Shown in pieces: positions 1-7,676 of a DNA stretch of 36,602 bases. The notes beneath the pieces were generated by a model. The model had not been told where the DNA came from. It was given only the letters and a program-made list of their open reading frames with translations, and searched no databases. The stretch comes from a bacterium (GTDB taxonomy: Bacteria; Sysuimicrobiota; Sysuimicrobiia; Sysuimicrobiales; Humicultoraceae): the NCBI GenBank assembly GCA_030018905.1, contig JASEHJ010000005.1, positions 1-36,602 of the forward strand, written 5' to 3'. The position numbers and the translations under genes are program-made. Positions within the stretch are counted from its first letter, which is position 1. Every line of letters starts with the position of its first letter.

Positions 1-1
1 G

Positions 2-166
2 TGGAAGACCGACGATGACACCACTACGACGCGGTTGTTCGTGGCGGCCGCGGACGGCCTTCCCAGGCGCATCCAGGTTCTGGGGGATAAGGGCGCGGTG
101 ACGATGACGCTGAGCTACTTCGACTTCAACGCGGCGATCAAGATCGTTCTGCCACCGTGCAAGTAG
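2..166 (+). CDS. C-terminal fragment of a CDS truncated by the window edge; possible LolA/LppX-like outer-membrane lipoprotein-sorting protein
   Basis: Frame 2 reads WKTDDDTTTTRLFVAAADGLPRRIQVLGDKGAVTMTLSYFDFNAAIKIVLPPCK* with stop TAG 164-166. The '..DGLPRRIQV...YFDFNAAIKI' ending resembles LolA-like C-termini. Confidence 0.45.
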   Translation, partial: WKTDDDTTTTRLFVAAADGLPRRIQVLGDKGAVTMTLSYFDFNAAIKIVLPPCK

Positions 167-180
167 AACCGTGAACTAGC

Positions 181-219
181 GGGGGGCTCCCGGATTTCGC
201 CAGAACCGGGACGCCCCCC
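181..219. terminator. GC-rich hairpin between convergent genes, putative bidirectional terminator
   Basis: GGGGGGC-TCCCGG (181-193) pairs with CCGGGA-C-GCCCCCC (206-219) with a one-nt bulge. It lies between the plus-strand stop at 166 and the minus-strand aroKB stop at 275. No strong U tract. Confidence 0.55.
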
Positions 220-274
220 ACGCGGCCTGCTCGCACGGTCGCCCCAACCAGACCTGGCCAGGCCTGCTCGGTGC

Positions 275-1885
275 CTAACCCCCGGCGCCGGCCGGAGGGG
301 CGTGCGCCGTAATCACACTCTCCACCATCTCGATAGGAACATCGCCGCGGACCTCTCCCCGGCCGATCTCCACAGGAAGGATAAATCGCAGGCTGGCTCC
401 CTGACGCTTCTTGTCGCGCCAGAGCGCCTCCACCAGGCGGGCCGGTGCCACGCCGGAGAAGTCGATGGGGAGCCCGAGCGCCCGCAACAGCGTGGTCTGG
501 CGGGCTTCCAATGAAGAGGGGGCGAGCCCCATCGCCACCGCGACCCTCGCGGCCAGCGTCATCCCGATTGCCACGGCTTCACCGTGCGTGTACCGGTGGA
601 ATCCCGTCGAGGATTCGATCGCGTGCCCGAAGGTGTGCCCGTAGTTGAGAAGCATGCGCGGGCCCACCCCCTGCTCGTCCTCTTCCACGAAACGGGCCTT
701 GATCCGCAGGCACCGCGCTACGAGCTCCGGAAGGCGGCGGCTGTCCGCGTCCAGCAGTTCGGAGGCGTGGGCCTCAATGAATGCGAACAGGTCGGCGTCC
801 GCGATCGCGCCGTACTTGACGGCCTCGGCCAGGCCTGCCCGAACGGACCGCACTCCGCTTCCACCGACGGCTGCCACGTCCACGACGGCCAGGCGCGGGT
901 GATGGAGGAACCCTATGAGGTTCTTCGCCCGGAAATGGTTGAGGGCCACTTTCCCGCCGATGCAACTGTCGAGCTGCGCCATTAGCGTGGTTGGAACGTG
1001 CGCGATTGGAATACCGCGCATGTAGGTTCCGGCCAGGAAACCGCCCGCGTCTATCACTTCCTCGCCGCCCATCGCGATGAGGCATCCTGTCCGGTCGATC
1101 TGCTCACGGAGGAGGCGGCCGTAGAGACCACCTACGTTCTCCCACGTCTTGACGCTCTCACCGGAGGGGACCTCTATCAGCACCGGGTCCAGGCCCGCTC
1201 CCTGCAGCGCATCGCAGACCTGCTCGCCGTGCCGGCGGGCCGCCGCCGGGGATGCCAGGATGCCTACCCGACCCGACAGGCCGGCCTCGCGCGCGTAGTA
1301 TCCCAGAAGACCAAGAATCCCAGTGCCGACGATGGCGCGGTAGGGCTGGGCCTGGCCGGGATTGACCTCGATCGAGGAGACCGGCTCCCGTTCCGCAAGG
1401 AATCCCAGGATCTTGCGCACGACCCCGTCCACGTCTTCGTGCCCCACGTCCACCACCAGATCGGCTGACAGGTACTTCTCTGCGCGCCGCGCCCACAGCC
1501 GCTCCAGGTTTGCCACCACCTGGCCCTTCAGCAAAGGCCACTGGTCGGCCTGTCCAACCCGGCGCGCTATGGCCTCCGGAGAGGCGACGAGCGCGATGAG
1601 CCATCCCCAGGAACGCAGGGCCTGGAGGTTGCTCGCCCTCTCCACCACGCCGCCGCCGGTGGCGACCACACCCGGCGCCTGCGTGATCTCGGCGATCAGC
1701 GCCTCTTCAATGGCTCGGAAGTGGGGTTCGCCGTGGCGCTCGAAGATCGAGGAGATTGACGCGTCTTCGCGGCTCTCGATCGTCTCGTCGGTGTCCACGA
1801 AGGGCAGGCCAAGGGTGAGCGAGAGCTGTCGGCCTACAGCGCTCTTTCCGGTGGCCGGCATCCCGATCAAGGCGATGTTCCTCAC
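275..1885 (-). CDS. aroKB: Bifunctional shikimate kinase / 3-dehydroquinate synthase (AroK-AroB fusion)
   Basis: N-terminal shikimate kinase motifs: P-loop GMPATGKSAVG, FVDTDE, FR..E, ATGGGVV. C-terminal DHQS motifs: HVPTTLMAQLDSCIGGK, AEAVKYG, LNYGHTFGHAIE, HGEAVAIGM. Confidence 0.93.
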   Translation of the reverse strand: MRNIALIGMPATGKSAVGRQLSLTLGLPFVDTDETIESREDASISSIFERHGEPHFRAIEEALIAEITQAPGVVATGGGVVERASNLQALRSWGWLIALVASPEAIARRVGQADQWPLLKGQVVANLERLWARRAEKYLSADLVVDVGHEDVDGVVRKILGFLAEREPVSSIEVNPGQAQPYRAIVGTGILGLLGYYAREAGLSGRVGILASPAAARRHGEQVCDALQGAGLDPVLIEVPSGESVKTWENVGGLYGRLLREQIDRTGCLIAMGGEEVIDAGGFLAGTYMRGIPIAHVPTTLMAQLDSCIGGKVALNHFRAKNLIGFLHHPRLAVVDVAAVGGSGVRSVRAGLAEAVKYGAIADADLFAFIEAHASELLDADSRRLPELVARCLRIKARFVEEDEQGVGPRMLLNYGHTFGHAIESSTGFHRYTHGEAVAIGMTLAARVAVAMGLAPSSLEARQTTLLRALGLPIDFSGVAPARLVEALWRDKKRQGASLRFILPVEIGRGEVRGDVPIEMVESVITAHAPPAGAGG

Positions 1886-1910
1886 GGCGAACGCCCCCCA
1901 GGGCTCCTGC

Positions 1911-1931
1911 GGCCCCCTGCGGCAGGGGGCC
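1911..1931. repeat. 21-bp perfect palindrome GGCCCCCTGC-G-GCAGGGGGCC, hairpin or terminator candidate
   Basis: Two 10-bp arms around a central G, between the alkaline phosphatase stop (2022) and the aroKB start (1885), both minus strand. Confidence 0.6.
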
Positions 1932-2021
1932 CCGTTGTTGCGAGAGAGTATACCACGGCCGGCGCCGGCTACCTGTGTAGCCCGCCGGGGGCGAGGAGGC
2001 GTGAGTGCCTGTCTCTGGCCT

Positions 2022-3434
2022 CTAGCGCCCTCCCATCAGATCGAACAGGGTGTGCGCGAACTTGGTGTTGTCCATGTAGCCCCTGAAGCGCTCCGCGCCG
2101 ACTCCGATCGCGGCGACCGGCACAGGGATGGAGGTGTGCCCGGTGGAGCCCCAGTAGACGAGCGTGTACTGGCCGAGCATGAGCCCGAATGCGCCCTGTC
2201 GTATCCGACGCGCCAGCGCGGGATTGACCATCTCGTTGCGCAGGATGTGCTGTTGGTAGCGATCATGCATCACCAGCCCCGGATAGGACTCGCTCATGAC
2301 CCTGGCCAGATCTGCTGCAGTTGGGCGCGCGCCCAGCCGCGCCGACGCCGTGTTCACCGAGGTCCGGGCCACGCGGGCCATCGCGAGGTGCGCCGCTGTA
2401 GGGTAAACGCGGTCGGCGCTCGCCGTGTGCGACAGACTTCGCTGCGCGTAGGTCAACCCCGGCGCTCCGGTGTCGTGGTCGGAGGTGACGATGAGCAGTG
2501 TCTCCTTCGGGTGCGCCAGGTAGAAGCCGTAGGCCAGCCGGACGCCGCGCTCGAACTCTTCCAGCGCCGCGAGCGTGGACGGGAGATCGTTATCATGCGT
2601 CGCTGCGTCCGTGTTCTCGTTCTCCAGCATCGCTATGAACTTGCCCTGGCCGGACTTCATGACCCGAAGTACCGCGGCCACCATCTCCGCGTAGGAGGGC
2701 TCTTCCGGGTCCTTATCCAGGTCCAGGCTCAGCCCGCCCGTGTCGAAGAGCCCGAACACCTTGCCGCCGGCGACCTTGCGCAGCTCGTCCCCTGTGGTGA
2801 TAACCGAGTACCCGCGCGCGCGCAGCTCGGCCAGAAGGTCTCGACCGTCGGCCCGCTCGCCTCCCGCGGCCTTCGGCAGGAAGGCGCCCCTGCCCCCGCC
2901 TAGCACGATCGTCGGCTCTAGGGCGACATACTGCTCCGCTATGGAGGGCGCATCCCTGCGCGACTCGGCGTGGGCCGAAAAGGCGCCCGGCGTCGCATCC
3001 CAGACTGCGTCCGTGGAAACCAGCCCTATCCGGTAGCCCCTGGCCTTGGCCACCTCGGCCAGGTTGCGGACGGGCTGCTTGTTCGGTGTCACCCCGATCA
3101 TGCCGGTGTTTGTCTTGAACCCGGTGAACATGGCCGTCGCGGCGGCGGCGGAGTCGCACACCAGGGCGTCCGCGCAGGTGTGGATCATCAGGCCCAGGTT
3201 GCCGGCGGCCATGATGGTATCGGTGGTGATGAACCCCTTGCGCAGGACCTCCTTGTGGTAGAGGCGGCCCAGCTCAAACGTCCCAGGGCCGGCGCCGTCC
3301 GCGAACATGATGAGGATGTACTTCGGCAATCCGGGGTCCGCGGCGAGGCCGGCCGACCCGAAAGACGTGAGCAGGACGGCCAGGGATGTCAGGACAGCGA
3401 GCGTGGTCGTACGCCAGCGATTCACGACAGTCAA
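2022..3434 (-). CDS. Alkaline phosphatase (PhoA family), secreted
   Basis: Signal-like N-terminus (LAVLTSLAVLLTSFGSAGLA), nucleophile motif CDSAAAATAMFTG, metal-ligand motifs MFADGAG, ML.EN.NTDAATHDND and TSDHDTGA, and a C-terminal GHTSIPVPVAAIGVGA. Confidence 0.9.
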   Translation of the reverse strand: MTVVNRWRTTTLAVLTSLAVLLTSFGSAGLAADPGLPKYILIMFADGAGPGTFELGRLYHKEVLRKGFITTDTIMAAGNLGLMIHTCADALVCDSAAAATAMFTGFKTNTGMIGVTPNKQPVRNLAEVAKARGYRIGLVSTDAVWDATPGAFSAHAESRRDAPSIAEQYVALEPTIVLGGGRGAFLPKAAGGERADGRDLLAELRARGYSVITTGDELRKVAGGKVFGLFDTGGLSLDLDKDPEEPSYAEMVAAVLRVMKSGQGKFIAMLENENTDAATHDNDLPSTLAALEEFERGVRLAYGFYLAHPKETLLIVTSDHDTGAPGLTYAQRSLSHTASADRVYPTAAHLAMARVARTSVNTASARLGARPTAADLARVMSESYPGLVMHDRYQQHILRNEMVNPALARRIRQGAFGLMLGQYTLVYWGSTGHTSIPVPVAAIGVGAERFRGYMDNTKFAHTLFDLMGGR

Positions 3435-3537
3435 CCCTCCCCTTCACGGAATGGTCTGGCCCTGGCAGGGGCGGTCCCTCCTCTGCAGGGCCCCGCCGGT
3501 GCGTTCTTCCACACGAAGGCAGGTGGGGCCTCTCTGC

Positions 3538-3559
3538 CGTTGCCACGGCCGTGGCAACG
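3538..3559. repeat. 22-bp perfect palindrome CGTTGCCACGGCCGTGGCAACG upstream of the alkaline phosphatase
   Basis: Read directly: the sequence equals its own reverse complement over 22 nt, about 104 bp upstream of the phosphatase start and downstream of mazF. Confidence 0.7.
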
Positions 3560-3635
3560 CACAGCATACCCCAGATTGGCAACTCGCCAGGCGGCGCAGG
3601 CTACTGACGGTTGCGGGGGCCCGATGGATGGCTCC

Positions 3636-3980
3636 TCATCGCCCAAGGACGACATCGATCCCAGAAAGCACTAGGCTGAGCTTGGCTCGTGGCAGCTTCC
3701 CGACCCGCTCGGTAAGATCGGTCTTGTCCAACGCCACGATTTGCGAGACGTTGGCAACCGACTCTTTTGGGAGCCCGGTGACACGCGGCGAAAGCAGCAC
3801 GTTTCCCGGTGCGGCCGCCCACTTCGGGTTGCTCGTCAGAGGAACACAAACGACCGTCGCGACTCGACTGCGGTTCAGCGCGTCTCCCTGCACGACGACC
3901 ACCGGACGGCGAAACCCCGGCCCGGACCCCCTCGGCGCCGACAGGTCCGCCCACCAAACGTCCCCCTGGCCGATGCTCAC
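3636..3980 (-). CDS. mazF: MazF/PemK-family endoribonuclease toxin
   Basis: GDVWWADL.APRGSGPGFRRPVVVVQGDALNRSRVATVVCVPLTSN....PGNVLL....GLPKESVANVSQIVALDK..L is a classic MazF pattern. Confidence 0.9.
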   Translation of the reverse strand: MSIGQGDVWWADLSAPRGSGPGFRRPVVVVQGDALNRSRVATVVCVPLTSNPKWAAAPGNVLLSPRVTGLPKESVANVSQIVALDKTDLTERVGKLPRAKLSLVLSGIDVVLGR

Positions 3981-4213
3981 CAGCGGCTGCGCTTCAGGAC
4001 GCGCCGGGACGCCACCCGTGTGAACTGATCCGCCGGTTCGTTGATCTCGTCCAGCGCCCGGTCCATGGCTTCGGTCACGCGGTCAGGGGCGTGACGTGCA
4101 ACGTATTCAGCGAGGGCTCGACTGTATAGCTCGCTGCGGGACCGCCTCATGCGCCGCGCCAGCTGTTCGGCTCCCTCGAACACCTCGTTCGGGATGGACA
4201 CTGCGGTCTTCAT
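3977..4213 (-). CDS. Ribbon-helix-helix antitoxin partner of the MazF toxin
   Basis: MKTAVSIPNEVFEGAEQLARRMRRSRSELYSRALAEYVARHA: RHH N-terminus plus SRSELYSRAL. It overlaps the toxin gene by 4 nt. Confidence 0.82.
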   Translation of the reverse strand: MKTAVSIPNEVFEGAEQLARRMRRSRSELYSRALAEYVARHAPDRVTEAMDRALDEINEPADQFTRVASRRVLKRSRW

Positions 4214-4330
4214 ACCCCAAGTATAACCGGCCTGCGCGCGTCGTCAATTCTCCCGGTCGTCTGTGTCCAGCGTCCTAGCGCAGCAGCGGCTGCAGCGCCG
4301 TTCGCTGATACGCACGGTGGGGCTTCATGC

Positions 4331-4774
4331 CTATGGAATTCTCGCCTTTTTCGAGAGAATCGCCTTCGGGTCTATCTCCTTATGAGTGATCGGCTCAATA
4401 CCGCCGCTGTAGACGGCAACCTCGTACTCTCCCGAGGCCAGATTGGTGAGGGTGGCCTCAATTCGAGAGGAGCACATGCAGCGGCACCCATCGCCCGTCC
4501 AGAACTCCGTCAGAACGATTCGTCTCCCCTGGACTTGCCTGCGGACCACAACCATCCGGCAACACTGATGCGTGCCTGCTCTGGAATAGCGGATACCGCC
4601 CCCGACGACCTCAATCGTCGCGCCAACAGTCTGATACGGGGACCGTGTCTTCGAGGGCATACCCGTTTCTCTCTCGGCACAGCCTGTCACGCGATACGAA
4701 AACGAGGGCTCCGGGCTGGCGCTCGCGGCGCCAAGGAGAGGCAGCACCGCGAGCATCAAGATTATCCTTCTCAT
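4331..4774 (-). CDS. Secreted cysteine-rich protein of unknown function
   Basis: MRRIILMLAVLPLLGAASA signal-like peptide, then a ~128-aa mature domain with HQCCRM and GDGCRCMCSSRIEATL. Start chosen at ATG 4774. Confidence 0.6.
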   Translation of the reverse strand: MRRIILMLAVLPLLGAASASPEPSFSYRVTGCAERETGMPSKTRSPYQTVGATIEVVGGGIRYSRAGTHQCCRMVVVRRQVQGRRIVLTEFWTGDGCRCMCSSRIEATLTNLASGEYEVAVYSGGIEPITHKEIDPKAILSKKARIP

Positions 4775-4868
4775 GGTCGTGTGCGCCCCCCAGTCTGTTC
4801 TTCCGCCATTGTCGCAAACCCCTTTCGCAGGTATTGTACCGCGGGGTCTGTCCGCGGGGGGCCGGGGG

Positions 4869-5723
4869 CTACACCTGCCCTGGGAGGTCTCTTCTGGGAA
4901 CTCCGGTGTACGTATAGCCGGCCTCAGGAGGAACCGGTCCCTTGATGCGCTCGCCCTGCTGGCTCTGCTCCCACGCGTGTGCCAGGATGCCCGCGGCCCG
5001 CGACAGCACAAACAGGCCGCGGCCCAGCGGCGGGGGAAAGCCCAGTTCGCAGAAGACCACTGCGGTAACGCCGTCAATGTTCATGGGGATCCGCCGGCCT
5101 TTGCGCCGCTCCAGTTCCGCCTCGACCGCGCGGCCGATGCGCGCAAACCGGCCCGCAACGACGCCGTCCCTCGCTGCCTGATCCACCATCGCCAGCAGGC
5201 GCACCGCCCGCGGATCCACCGGGTGGAACCGGTGGCCGAACCCCGGGATCAGCCGGTTAGGCCTGCGGCTAGCCCGCTCGACCTCGTCGCGCACGGCTTC
5301 TTCAAGGGATGCGCCCCGATCTGTCTCCTCGCCGAGTGAGCGCTCACCGCAGGCAGCCGCTATCGCCTCGTACATCTCCATGCACTGCTGCCCTGCGCCG
5401 CCGTGGACGTCGCCCAGAGAGTTGACCCCCGACGCCACGGCGTTGTTGAGGGGGAGCCCGCAGGTAACCGACATCCGTGCAATCGCAATGGACGGCGCCT
5501 GCGGCCCGTGGTCCACGGAGGCCACAAGGGCTGCCTCCAGAAGTGCGGCCTGCGCAGGGGACGGCAACTCCCCGCGCAGAAGCAACCAGATCATGGCAGG
5601 AAAGGAGATCGAGCCGATGAGTTGCTCTATCGGGTAACCCCGCACGCCGATCTGGCCGGGGGCGATGTCAATGATCGCCGTGCGCCACCAGGCCCGGGAC
5701 GGGTCGGCCGGCTGATCCGTCAT
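4869..5723 (-). CDS. Citrate-synthase-fold citryl-CoA lyase-like enzyme
   Basis: Citrate-synthase superfamily active-site regions GDVHGGAGQ, PGFGHRFHPVDPR and PMNIDGVTAVVFCELGFP. The 'NIDG' variant is typical of citryl-CoA lyase / ACL C-terminal domains. Confidence 0.8.
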   Translation of the reverse strand: MTDQPADPSRAWWRTAIIDIAPGQIGVRGYPIEQLIGSISFPAMIWLLLRGELPSPAQAALLEAALVASVDHGPQAPSIAIARMSVTCGLPLNNAVASGVNSLGDVHGGAGQQCMEMYEAIAAACGERSLGEETDRGASLEEAVRDEVERASRRPNRLIPGFGHRFHPVDPRAVRLLAMVDQAARDGVVAGRFARIGRAVEAELERRKGRRIPMNIDGVTAVVFCELGFPPPLGRGLFVLSRAAGILAHAWEQSQQGERIKGPVPPEAGYTYTGVPRRDLPGQV

Positions 5724-6922
5724 ATCGCGCCCTCCGCTCGCAGCGTGGCGATCTCGTCGTCGGTGAATCCCAGGCCCCGGAGCACCTCGTCGGTGTGCTC
5801 TCCGAGGCGGGGAGGCGGGCGGTCCACATCGGGCCGGCATCCGGACAACCTGAACCCGGCGGTCGTGACCGAGATGCCTCGGCCGGCTCCTGGAACGTCA
5901 CCGAACTGGCGCACCAGCCCACACCCGGCAACTTGCGGGTGGGACAGTATCTCCGGAACCGAGAGCACGCGGCCCGCCGGCACCCCGGCCTGATTCAGCA
6001 GGGGCTCCCACTCGGCCGCCGTGCGCGAGGCCAGGGCAACCTCGATCTCCGCGGTCAGGGCGGCGCGGTGGCTGAGGCGGTCCCCGCGCCGCGCGAACCT
6101 GGGGTCGTCTGCAAGATCAGGACGCCCCGCCACCCTGCAGAGCGCCACGAACTGCTCCTGCTTGTTGGCGGCGATGTTGAGCAGGCCGTCCCGGGTTCGG
6201 AACGCACCCGACGGGCTGGTCGTGAAGTTGTCGTTGCCCATGGGCTGGGGCTCCTCGCCCGCGATCAGGTAGTTCGAGACAACCCACCCCATGGCCACCA
6301 GAGTGGCCTCAAGCATTGACACGTCTATGAACGCGCCCTGGCCGCCCTGCCGGCGGGCCAGAAGAGCAGAGGTGATCGCGAACGCCGCGGTGAGCCCGCC
6401 GAGGGTGTCGCATATCGGAAACCCTGCCCTCAGTGGCCCGGTCGCCGCGTCCCCGGTGACGCTCATCACGCCTGAGAGTCCCTGAATGATCTGGTCGTAG
6501 GCCAGGTTGCCACGCAACGGACCGTCGCTGCCGAATCCGGAGATGGCACAGTAGATCAAGGCGGGGTTGATGCGAGATAGCTCGTCGTAGCCCGTACCCA
6601 GACGTGCCATGACACCGGGCCGGAAGTTCTCAACCAGCACGTCCGCGGTTGCAACGAGCCGCTCGAACACGGCGCGGCCACGGGCCTGCTTGAGGTCCAA
6701 CGTCACCGACCGCTTGCCGGCATTCTGGGCCATGAAGGACGCGCCCATCAGGCGCTGGTTCAGTTCAGGGTCCGCGCCGAGCTGGCGCGCCAGGTCGCCG
6801 GTCCCGGGCACCTCGACCTTGATGACCTCGGCCCCCACCAGCGCGAGCTGGAACGTGCAGAGCGGGCCCGCCAGCACGTTGGTGAGATCGAGGACCCTTA
6901 TGCCCTCAAGCGGACGTAACAC
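5720..6922 (-). CDS. Class III (CaiB/BaiF, formyl-CoA transferase family) CoA-transferase
   Basis: PLEGIRVLDLTNVLAGPLCTFQLALVGAEVIKVEVPGTGDLAR, GKRSVTLDLK, LVENFRPGVMARLGTGYDEL..INPALIYCAISGFG.DGP are CaiB/BaiF hallmarks. Confidence 0.95.
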   Translation of the reverse strand: MLRPLEGIRVLDLTNVLAGPLCTFQLALVGAEVIKVEVPGTGDLARQLGADPELNQRLMGASFMAQNAGKRSVTLDLKQARGRAVFERLVATADVLVENFRPGVMARLGTGYDELSRINPALIYCAISGFGSDGPLRGNLAYDQIIQGLSGVMSVTGDAATGPLRAGFPICDTLGGLTAAFAITSALLARRQGGQGAFIDVSMLEATLVAMGWVVSNYLIAGEEPQPMGNDNFTTSPSGAFRTRDGLLNIAANKQEQFVALCRVAGRPDLADDPRFARRGDRLSHRAALTAEIEVALASRTAAEWEPLLNQAGVPAGRVLSVPEILSHPQVAGCGLVRQFGDVPGAGRGISVTTAGFRLSGCRPDVDRPPPRLGEHTDEVLRGLGFTDDEIATLRAEGAI

Positions 6923-7643
6923 GTGTGGCCATCCTCTTGTCGAAGGGCCGGCGGTCGCCGCCCAGGGCAGCGGTCAGGTCCGCAGCCTCCCGCATCAGCG
7001 CCGCGGACATCCGTCGCACCGCCTCGGGACGGAACCGGTAGAGCGGGCCGGACAGCGACAGCACGCCGACGAGCTCCTGCTCTACGCCGAAGACCGGACA
7101 GGCGACGGCCGCGGTCTCGGGGTTGCGTTCGCCGAAGGAGGCGGCGATCAGGTCGCGGCGGACGGCTGCGAAGAGCGAGCCCCTGGCCCCGCCGAACGCC
7201 AGCAGCACCCGACCCGCCGCGCCCCGGTCCAGCGGTAGGTGGTCGCCCTCGCGCACGTGATCGCGGATCGGCGCCGGGGAGTCAACGCGGTGGAGGCACA
7301 CACGCACAGCCCCATGGCGGATATAGAACGAAGCGCTCTCGCCGCTATACTTCGCGAGCCGGCGCAGGACCGGCACGACGCGGTCGGCCAGGGGAAACCC
7401 GCGCTGGTAGAGGCTGCCGAGGCGCATGGGCGTGGGGCCCAACCGGTACCTGCCGTCAGGCACCCTCCACAGATACCCGTACTTCTCCAGCGAGGCACAC
7501 AGGCGCAGGATGGTGCTCTTGTACATCCTCGTGCGCTCGGCGATCTCGGCCAGGGTGAGGCCGTCATCGCCCTCGCGGAACGCGTCGAGGATGGCAAGCG
7601 CGCGCTCTACCGCCGCCACGCCGCTAGTCTTCATGGCCGCCAT
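6906..7643 (-). CDS. IclR-family transcriptional regulator
   Basis: N-terminal wHTH (AVERALAILDAFREGDDGLTLAEIAERTRMYKSTILRLCASLEKYGYL) and C-terminal IclR effector domain. Confidence 0.94.
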   Translation of the reverse strand: MAAMKTSGVAAVERALAILDAFREGDDGLTLAEIAERTRMYKSTILRLCASLEKYGYLWRVPDGRYRLGPTPMRLGSLYQRGFPLADRVVPVLRRLAKYSGESASFYIRHGAVRVCLHRVDSPAPIRDHVREGDHLPLDRGAAGRVLLAFGGARGSLFAAVRRDLIAASFGERNPETAAVACPVFGVEQELVGVLSLSGPLYRFRPEAVRRMSAALMREAADLTAALGGDRRPFDKRMATRVTSA

Positions 7644-7676
7644 CGTGCCGTCAACCGGGGCTTGAGGGCCAAACGG

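Noticed and set aside
1362-2903. 513-aa plus-strand ORF opposite aroKB and alkaline phosphatase
   Set aside because: Antisense shadow ORF spanning two genes and their intergenic region.
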